Positions 7,604-11,219 of a stretch of DNA of 11,219 nucleotides are shown one piece after another. Each line of letters opens with the position of its first letter. The first letter of the stretch is position 1. A program made the position numbers and the translations under genes. The DNA comes from JAAYHV01 sp035268985 (GTDB lineage Bacteria > Bacillota > Clostridia > Peptostreptococcales > Anaerovoracaceae): the NCBI GenBank assembly GCA_035268985.1, contig DATFJV010000033.1, positions 1 to 11,219 on the forward strand, read 5' to 3'. The notes under the pieces were generated by a model. It was not told where the DNA came from. It did not search any database and was given only the letters and a program-made list of their open reading frames with translations.

Positions 7604-8302
7604 ATGATTAGAAAAATAATACAAATAGACGAAGATAAATGTAATGGTTGTGGGGCTTGCGCCGAAGCATGTCACGAAGGAGCAATAGGCATGGTTAATG
7701 GAAAAGCAAAACTATTAAGAGATGATTATTGTGATGGATTAGGTGACTGCCTACCTGCATGCCCTGTGGATGCAATTAGTTTTATAGAAAGAGAAGCTAA
7801 AGCATATGACGAAGAAGCTGTAACTAAAAATCAGCTAAATAAACAAGGTGAACCACTACCTTGTGGATGCCCTGGAATAGAATCAAAAAAAATAAACCAT
7901 GGAAACCCGGCAATAAATATAGATAAAAATGAAATGCCATCTCAACTTACTCAGTGGCCAATACAAATAGAACTGGCACCTATTAATGCACCATATTTCG
8001 ATGGTGCCAATTTATTAATCGCTGCAGACTGTACTGCATTTGCATATGGAAACTTCCATAACAAGTTCATTAAAAACCATATAACATTAATCGGTTGTCC
8101 AAAGCTTGATGCTGGAGATTATACTGAAAAACTAACAGAGATAATTAAAAACAATAATATTAAAAGTGTAAAAGTTGTTAGAATGCAAGTACCTTGCTGC
8201 GGTGGTATCGAAGCTGCTGTTAAAAATGCTTTACTAAGCAGTGGCAAATTCATTCCATGGCAAGTAGTAGTAATTTCTAACGATGGACGCATTTTGGAAT
8301 AA
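7604..8302 (+). CDS. Ferredoxin-like 4Fe-4S protein with extra C-terminal domain
   Basis: This 232-residue cytosolic protein begins with a two-cluster ferredoxin region. Cluster 1 is the classic C13-x2-C16-x2-C19-x3-C23. The second half reads YCDGLGDCLPACP with C43, C49 and C53: the position of the usual second cysteine is L46, as I recall from relatives in this family. Later cysteines, CGC in LPCGCPG (about 86-90) or CC in VPCCGG (about 200), could supply a missing ligand. The C-terminal part (about 100-232), with QLTQWPIQIELAPINAPYF, LIAADCTAF and LIGCPKLD, is a conserved domain found fused to such ferredoxins in anaerobes. Some relatives lie next to hydroxylamine reductase (hcp) genes. Its electron partner is unknown. 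It has its own promoter and a terminator shared with nifU, so it is a single-gene unit. Confidence 0.85.
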   Translation: MIRKIIQIDEDKCNGCGACAEACHEGAIGMVNGKAKLLRDDYCDGLGDCLPACPVDAISFIEREAKAYDEEAVTKNQLNKQGEPLPCGCPGIESKKINHGNPAINIDKNEMPSQLTQWPIQIELAPINAPYFDGANLLIAADCTAFAYGNFHNKFIKNHITLIGCPKLDAGDYTEKLTEIIKNNNIKSVKVVRMQVPCCGGIEAAVKNALLSSGKFIPWQVVVISNDGRILE

Positions 8303-8303
8303 C

Positions 8304-8337
8304 CAATAAAAAAAGACCATGCGGTCTTTTTTTATTG
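8304..8337. terminator. Bidirectional intrinsic terminator between ferredoxin gene and nifU
   Basis: A perfect 15-bp stem, CAATAAAAAAAGACC (8304-8318) with GGTCTTTTTTTATTG (8323-8337), closes a 4-base loop ATGC. Seven T residues follow the GC-rich core on both strands. It begins 1 base after the ferredoxin stop and ends 3 bases before the nifU stop, so it serves both convergent units. Confidence 0.9.
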
Positions 8338-8340
8338 TCA

Positions 8341-8763
8341 TTATCCGCAGCATCCTGAGCATCCGCTGCAGTTATGCTCTATTTTATTCCCTTTACCATT
8401 TTTACTATTATAGTCCTCTATAGCTGCTTTAACAGCTTCTTCCGCCAACACTGAGCAGTGAATCTTATGATTTGGTAATCCATCTAACGCCTCTACCACC
8501 GCCTTGTTAGTAAGTTCTAAAGCTTCATCTAATGTTTTACCCTTTATCATTTCTGTGGCCATGGAGCTAGTTGCTATAGCAGAACCACAACCAAATGTGT
8601 TAAACTTAATATCTGTAATGATATTGTCATTAACCTTGATATATATTTTCATGATATCACCGCATTTAGCGTTTCCAACTTCCCCTACGCCATCGGCGTC
8701 TTCCATAGTCCCTAGGTTTCTAGGATTTCTAAAATGATCCATTACTTTATCACTATATAACAT
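8341..8763 (-). CDS. nifU: NifU/IscU-type Fe-S cluster scaffold protein
   Basis: This 140-residue protein is the N-terminal, IscU-like type of scaffold, which assembles [2Fe-2S] clusters and passes them to client proteins. The three ligand cysteines are in place: C34 in NAKCGD (with D36), C59 in FGCGSA and C103 in IHCSVLAEEA. The LPPVK chaperone-recognition motif of E. coli IscU is not there; the corresponding stretch is LPNHKIHC, as is usual for clostridial NifU-like proteins. The chain ends in an extra tail, CSGCSGCCG, four cysteines not needed for the scaffold. The start at 8763 lies inside the end of nifS (11-base overlap), and a GGAAGGA-type ribosome binding site precedes it, so it is translationally coupled. 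It is the last gene of the rrf2-nifS-nifU operon. Confidence 0.93.
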   Translation of the reverse strand: MLYSDKVMDHFRNPRNLGTMEDADGVGEVGNAKCGDIMKIYIKVNDNIITDIKFNTFGCGSAIATSSMATEMIKGKTLDEALELTNKAVVEALDGLPNHKIHCSVLAEEAVKAAIEDYNSKNGKGNKIEHNCSGCSGCCG

Positions 8764-9940
8764 ATTCTTTCCTTCCTTCCTTTAAATCATTCCAAATTGG
8801 CGAAATGGAACGTAGATATGATACTACTTCAGGTACCACTTTTGCTATGTGTTTAATATCTTCCTTCGTGCTATATTCGCTCAATGAAATCCTTAGGGAT
8901 CCATGGGCTATCTCATGGGGTAAGCCAATAGCTAGTAGTACATGGCTTGGGTCTAAAGATCCCGATGTACATGCGGATCCTGATGATGCTGATACTCCTT
9001 TATCATCAAGTAAAAGAAGTAACGATTCTCCTTCAATCCCTTCAAAGCACATATTTAAATTACCTGGCAATCTATCAATTACACTACCATTTACTTTTGA
9101 ATGAGGAATCTTTATAAGCTCTTCTATTAGTTGATTCCTTAAGGATGCAATTCCCTTGCCCTTTTCTTCCATATCATTTACACTTTCTAGTAATGCAGCG
9201 GCCATGCTCATTATCCCTGGTACATTTTCCGTGCCTGCTCTTTTGCCTTTTTCTTGAGCACCACCTTCAATAAGGTTGCTTACTCTAATACCTTTTCTAA
9301 CAAATAGGGCTCCTACACCTTTAGGACCATGGAATTTATGTGCAGACATAGACAGCATATCTATGTTCATTTCTTCTATATCAATTTTTAAATGGCCTAA
9401 AGCTTGAACCGCATCCGTATGAAATATCACACCCTTTTCTCTGCATATTGCACCTAGTTCTTTAATCGGCTGTATTGTACCTATTTCATTATTGGCAAAC
9501 ATAACACTTACCATTACAGTATTTTCGTTTAATGCTTTCTCTAAATCTTCAGGTCTTACCAATCCATCTTCATAGACTGGTAATAGTGTAATATCAAATC
9601 CCTGTTTTTTGAGTTTCTCCAATGAATGTAGTACTGCATGGTGTTCAAAAGCAGTAGTTATAATATGCCTTTTATTCTTTTTCTTCCCTATTTCCGCACC
9701 AGTAATTATAGCTTGATTATCCGATTCGCTTCCCCCCGAAGTAAAGTAGATTTCTTTAGGTCTACTGTTTATCACTTCTGCTATACTTTTTCGCGCTCTT
9801 TCTATTGCCTCTAGGGCAGTTTGACCTTTTTCATAAAGACTTGACGGATTTCCATATTCGTTCTTCATATATGAAACCATAGTTTCAATGGCAATATCAC
9901 TCATTTTAGTAGTTGCCGCATTATCCGCATACACTCTCAT
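8753..9940 (-). CDS. nifS: Cysteine desulfurase, NifS/IscS type
   Basis: This 395-residue PLP enzyme converts cysteine to alanine and carries the sulfur as a persulfide to the scaffold NifU. The PLP lysine is K202 in SAHKFHGPKGVG; H101 in EHHAVL stacks on the cofactor and D176 in HTDAVQ contacts its ring nitrogen. The active cysteine is C324 in SSGSACTSGSLDPSHVL, whose long mobile loop marks a group I (IscS/NifS) enzyme rather than a SufS type. Length is normal for the family. The start at 9940 has AGGAGGT at 9951-9945, 4 bases away. The gene follows rrf2 by 73 bases and overlaps nifU by 11. An Rrf2-type palindrome lies directly upstream of its ribosome binding site. In many clostridia the tRNA thiolase gene mnmA follows nifU; here a terminator follows instead. 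Confidence 0.95.
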   Translation of the reverse strand: MRVYADNAATTKMSDIAIETMVSYMKNEYGNPSSLYEKGQTALEAIERARKSIAEVINSRPKEIYFTSGGSESDNQAIITGAEIGKKKNKRHIITTAFEHHAVLHSLEKLKKQGFDITLLPVYEDGLVRPEDLEKALNENTVMVSVMFANNEIGTIQPIKELGAICREKGVIFHTDAVQALGHLKIDIEEMNIDMLSMSAHKFHGPKGVGALFVRKGIRVSNLIEGGAQEKGKRAGTENVPGIMSMAAALLESVNDMEEKGKGIASLRNQLIEELIKIPHSKVNGSVIDRLPGNLNMCFEGIEGESLLLLLDDKGVSASSGSACTSGSLDPSHVLLAIGLPHEIAHGSLRISLSEYSTKEDIKHIAKVVPEVVSYLRSISPIWNDLKEGRKEYVI

Positions 9941-9951
9941 TTTTACCTCCT

Positions 9952-9973
9952 ATTCCTACCATTTTAGTAGGAT
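9952..9973 (-). promoter_or_regulatory. Rrf2/IscR-type operator before nifS
   Basis: On the - strand the 22 bases are ATCCTA-N9-TAGGAAT, with perfect arms TCCTAC (9972-9967 on the - strand) and GTAGGA (9959-9954) around 7 bases. A closely related palindrome overlaps the rrf2 promoter. The site ends next to the nifS ribosome binding site. A weak -10-like GATAAT lies at 9979-9974 without a -35, so it may control a weak internal promoter or read-through. Confidence 0.6.
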
Positions 9974-9990
9974 ATTATCTTAAAACTTAA

Positions 9991-10005
9991 GCCGCCCTAG
10001 GCGAC
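9991..10005 (-). other. Short GC-rich hairpin between rrf2 and nifS
   Basis: On the - strand, GTCGCC (10005-10000) and GGCGGC (9996-9991) pair with one U-G wobble around a 3-base loop. This is an unusually GC-rich spot in AT-rich DNA. The following TTAAGTTTTAAG is a poor T-tract, so this may be a leaky terminator, or an RNA-processing or stability element that lowers nifS relative to rrf2. The pairing is clear; the role is inferred. Confidence 0.45.
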
Positions 10006-10013
10006 TAGTTAAT

Positions 10014-10415
10014 TTATTTTAATAAATCATATAAAGTAATGTTTTCTAAATAATCATCAATTATTGAATCAAGTTCCTTCCACATAGGAAGCGTCAAACA
10101 TATATTAGATTTCTCACAGTCACTTTGTCCATCATGCAAACAGTTAACAGGGGCCAAACTTCCTTCAGTTAACTTTAGTATTGATCCAATTGTATATTCA
10201 TATGGCTCCTTACTTAATTTATATCCACCATTTTTGCCTCTCATACTATTAACATAACTTGATCTATTTAAAATGGAAACAACTAACTCCAAATATTTAA
10301 CAGATATGCCCAAACGATCCGAAACTTCAGTAAGAGAAACATATCCTTCATCTTGATGCTGTGCCAAATCTAACATAACTCTAATTGCATATCTACCTTT
10401 AGTTGATATCATCAT
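10014..10415 (-). CDS. Rrf2-family (IscR-like) Fe-S-responsive transcriptional regulator
   Basis: This 133-residue winged-helix regulator begins MMISTKGRYAIRVMLDLA, the family's usual N-terminus. The recognition region is SLTEVSDRLGISVKYLE (27-43) with wing RGKNGGYKL (59-67). Three cysteines, C92, C100 and C106, match the IscR cluster-binding set (C-x5-C-x5-C in E. coli), with the first spacing two residues longer. It should therefore bind a labile Fe-S cluster and report cluster supply, although CymR-type and other Rrf2 roles cannot be fully excluded. I chose the ATG at 10415, with AAGGAGG 8 bases upstream (10430-10424). An in-frame ATG at 10469 would add 18 residues with no family similarity, and it lies within the -35 region. 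It heads the operon with nifS and nifU and should repress itself through the palindrome over its -10. Confidence 0.92.
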   Translation of the reverse strand: MMISTKGRYAIRVMLDLAQHQDEGYVSLTEVSDRLGISVKYLELVVSILNRSSYVNSMRGKNGGYKLSKEPYEYTIGSILKLTEGSLAPVNCLHDGQSDCEKSNICLTLPMWKELDSIIDDYLENITLYDLLK

Positions 10416-10434
10416 ATGTATTTCCTCCTTTATT

Positions 10435-10469
10435 ATCCCTATACTACCATAGGATTTAGGGGAATTCAA
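10435..10469 (-). promoter_or_regulatory. rrf2 promoter with overlapping Rrf2-type operator
   Basis: On the - strand, -35 TTGAAT (10469-10464) and -10 TAGTAT (10446-10441) are 17 bases apart. A palindrome ATCCTA-N8-TAGGGAT (10455-10435) covers the -10. It shares its outer arms with the site before nifS, though its centre is one base shorter. This fits autorepression. Confidence 0.7.
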
Positions 10470-10493
10470 CCATTGCTATAAAAATTCACAAAT

Positions 10494-10526
10494 AAAACAA
10501 AAAGCCAGGGAAAGTCCCTAGCTTTT
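10494..10526 (-). terminator. Intrinsic terminator reading on the - strand, upstream of rrf2
   Basis: Arms 10526-10515 and 10511-10500 pair over 12 bp on the - strand with one U-G wobble and a 3-base loop, followed by TTTTTGTTTTA. On the + strand the wobble becomes a C-A mismatch and the T-tract is short, so the hairpin works in the - direction. It would stop transcripts coming from the group II intron side before the rrf2 promoter. Confidence 0.75.
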
Positions 10527-10795
10527 GCAATAAATTACATATTAAGAGATTATTAGATTATTTGCGGTACATATATATTTTAACATTTTTAAACTATTTT
10601 TGTTAAATTTGTTATTACAAATATATGGCTTTCTATTACAAAACTGACTAATGATGTTTATTTTAACACCTTATATAACAGTCCTTCCTTTTTACTGTGC
10701 CACATTAACCTTCCTCTTTTTTTACTTGGGCAATCCTACTCTTAATGACCTCTCAGGATATAGTTTAATTAAATCAATAAACTAATCGTGGAGTA
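10527..10795. other. AT-rich gene-free stretch (3' flank of the group II intron)
   Basis: I find no gene here on either strand; stops are frequent in all frames. On the - strand a tiny 15-codon frame starting near 10708 has a purine-rich stretch upstream but no recognisable product. The stretch contains an imperfect direct repeat, CCTTCC followed by a T-tract and ACT (10683-10696 and 10709-10726). It probably holds the trailing region of a transcript whose 5' part lies beyond the window, interrupted by the intron. Confidence 0.5.
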
Positions 10796-10869
10796 ATCGA
10801 GTAGGAGGAGAAATTAATTAATTTCCCTACTTCTCACACCACCTTGCGTACGGTTCCGTACACGGCGGT
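10796..10869 (-). ncRNA. Group II intron domains V and VI
   Basis: Domain V (10869-10838): a lower helix of ACCGCCGT with AAGGTGGT, a 2-base bulge GC, and an upper helix GTACG/CGTAC capped by GAAC. The G-A opposition at 10863/10844 is a G-C pair in related introns as I recall them. Domain VI (10835-10799): base GAG/CTC, helix with GAAATT/AATTTC at the tip, and an unpaired A at 10802. That A lies 7 bases from the 3' end, where the branch-point adenosine is expected. Confidence 0.8.
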
Positions 10870-10967
10870 TCAATTTCATACTGAATACGAACCATCTGAT
10901 AGAGGCCTAGTAGAAACACTAGACCTCTTTGTATTATTTACAGTTCTACACATTATAAACGACCTTG

Positions 10968-11219
10968 CTACTCTTGCGTAGCTTTGCTTTTATTTATTCC
11001 CAATTGAATTAGACTTCTATATCGTTTGCCTATTTCCTTCCACTGTTTCCAAATACACATTATTAATCTGAATCTCATATGTGCGTCTATTTCCTTGCAC
11101 ACCGTTTTCATCCGACTAATTCTGTAGTAGTTTACCCAATCCCTAATAACTTGATTCAACTTCGTTATTCGGTAACTCATGCTGACACTCCATTTCCTTG
11201 ATGTTAGCTTTTAATCTTT
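10968..11219 (-). pseudogene. Group II intron reverse transcriptase/maturase, C-terminal piece, apparently broken
   Basis: The readable frame, LTSRKWSVSMSYRITKLNQ then VIRDWVNYYRISRM and FRLIMCIWKQWKEIGKRYRSLIQLGINKSKATQE, is the maturase-specific domain (GIIM, PF08388) of group II intron proteins. This domain binds intron RNA for splicing. An in-frame TAA at 11213-11211 stands just before KLTSRK. Adding one A to the AAAA run at 11212-11209 would give the expected KIKKLTSRK, so a one-base deletion (or a sequencing error in the run) is likely. The frame ends with TAG after KATQE, where family members usually go on for another 30-40 residues including an RKGYW-like motif. The ATG at 11180 is internal and not a real start. 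Upstream reverse transcriptase domains lie outside the window. Confidence 0.75.

Larger units (their letters stand above)
10796..11219 (-). mobile_element. Group II intron, 3' part (cut by window edge)
   Basis: The - strand carries, in order, the maturase end of a reverse transcriptase (11219-10968), a linker with a 10-bp hairpin (10927-10918 with 10911-10902, one U-G wobble), and domains V and VI. The proposed 3' splice site follows CTCGAT at 10796, an ending common to bacterial group II introns of this type. The rest of the intron (domains I-IV and most of the protein) lies beyond 11219. I see no 5' boundary, so the target site is unknown. Confidence 0.82.

Noticed and set aside
10416..10469. 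An upstream in-frame ATG that would extend the Rrf2 regulator by 18 residues
   Set aside because: The added residues have no family match, the codons lie in the promoter and operator, and a strong AAGGAGG sits 8 bases before the ATG at 10415.
10660..10708. A 15-codon frame on the - strand preceded by a purine-rich stretch
   Set aside because: Too short, no similarity recognised, and chance frames of this size are common in AT-rich DNA.
10683..10726. Imperfect direct repeat of CCTTCC plus T-tract plus ACT
   Set aside because: Only two low-complexity copies of unequal length; no sign of target-site duplication or an array.
10902..10927. Hairpin in the intron linker as a + strand terminator
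   Set aside because: On the + strand the stem has a C-A mismatch and only three T residues follow; on the - strand it is a better stem (U-G wobble) and fits intron RNA structure.
1..11219. CRISPR array, tRNA, rRNA or riboswitch
   Set aside because: I found no regularly spaced repeats, no tRNA-like cloverleaf and no riboswitch core that I recognise in the short intergenic regions.

Overview
The window is AT-rich, with strong AGGAGG ribosome binding sites, TATAAT-type promoters and tight gene packing. An NifS/NifU pair under an Rrf2 regulator, a DUF4317 protein, a ferredoxin of an anaerobe-type family and an ArsP_1-type permease under a CsoR regulator point to a low-GC anaerobic Firmicute of the class Clostridia. 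I cannot name the genus. All identifications come from reading motifs by eye; no search was run.

Layout. (1) 50-4809, + strand: a two-gene operon of hybrid ABC transporters, each with an ATPase fused to an FtsX/MacB-like permease, behind an extended -10 promoter overlapped by a perfect inverted repeat. It ends at a 42-nt perfect palindrome (4816-4857) that also serves the convergent gene. (2) 4862-6291, - strand: a metal-responsive operon, csoR-like repressor then a Cys/His-rich ArsP_1-type permease. Its TTGACA-17-TATTAT promoter carries two 17-bp CsoR-type operators. (3) 6293-7498, - strand: a single DUF4317 gene with its own promoter and terminator. (4) 7536-8337, + strand: a single-gene ferredoxin unit, divergent from DUF4317 and convergent with nifU, with a bidirectional terminator. 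(5) 8341-10469, - strand: an iron-sulfur assembly operon in the order rrf2/iscR-like, nifS, nifU. Rrf2-type palindromes lie in front of both rrf2 and nifS. (6) 10494-10795: no gene, AT-rich, ending in a terminator that reads on the - strand. (7) 10796-11219, - strand: the 3' part of a group II intron, with domains V and VI and the C-terminal maturase piece of its reverse transcriptase. The element runs off the window edge.

How the genes work together. The CsoR-like protein probably represses itself and the permease until cytosolic metal (copper(I) is the likeliest) releases it. The Rrf2 protein has three cysteines placed to bind a cluster and probably adjusts nifS/nifU expression to Fe-S status: NifS supplies sulfur from cysteine and NifU is the scaffold. 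The ferredoxin is itself an Fe-S client, but it is transcribed separately. The two ABC hybrids probably form one heterodimeric exporter or resistance/sensing pump; no two-component system lies within the window to fix its substrate.

Most of the window is ordinary, well-packed clostridial housekeeping and resistance DNA. The least explained parts are the DUF4317 protein, the three-cysteine second cluster of the ferredoxin, the operator-like palindrome before the ABC operon, the second Rrf2 site plus hairpin between rrf2 and nifS, and the apparently decaying group II intron. I see no CRISPR array, tRNA, rRNA or phage genes.
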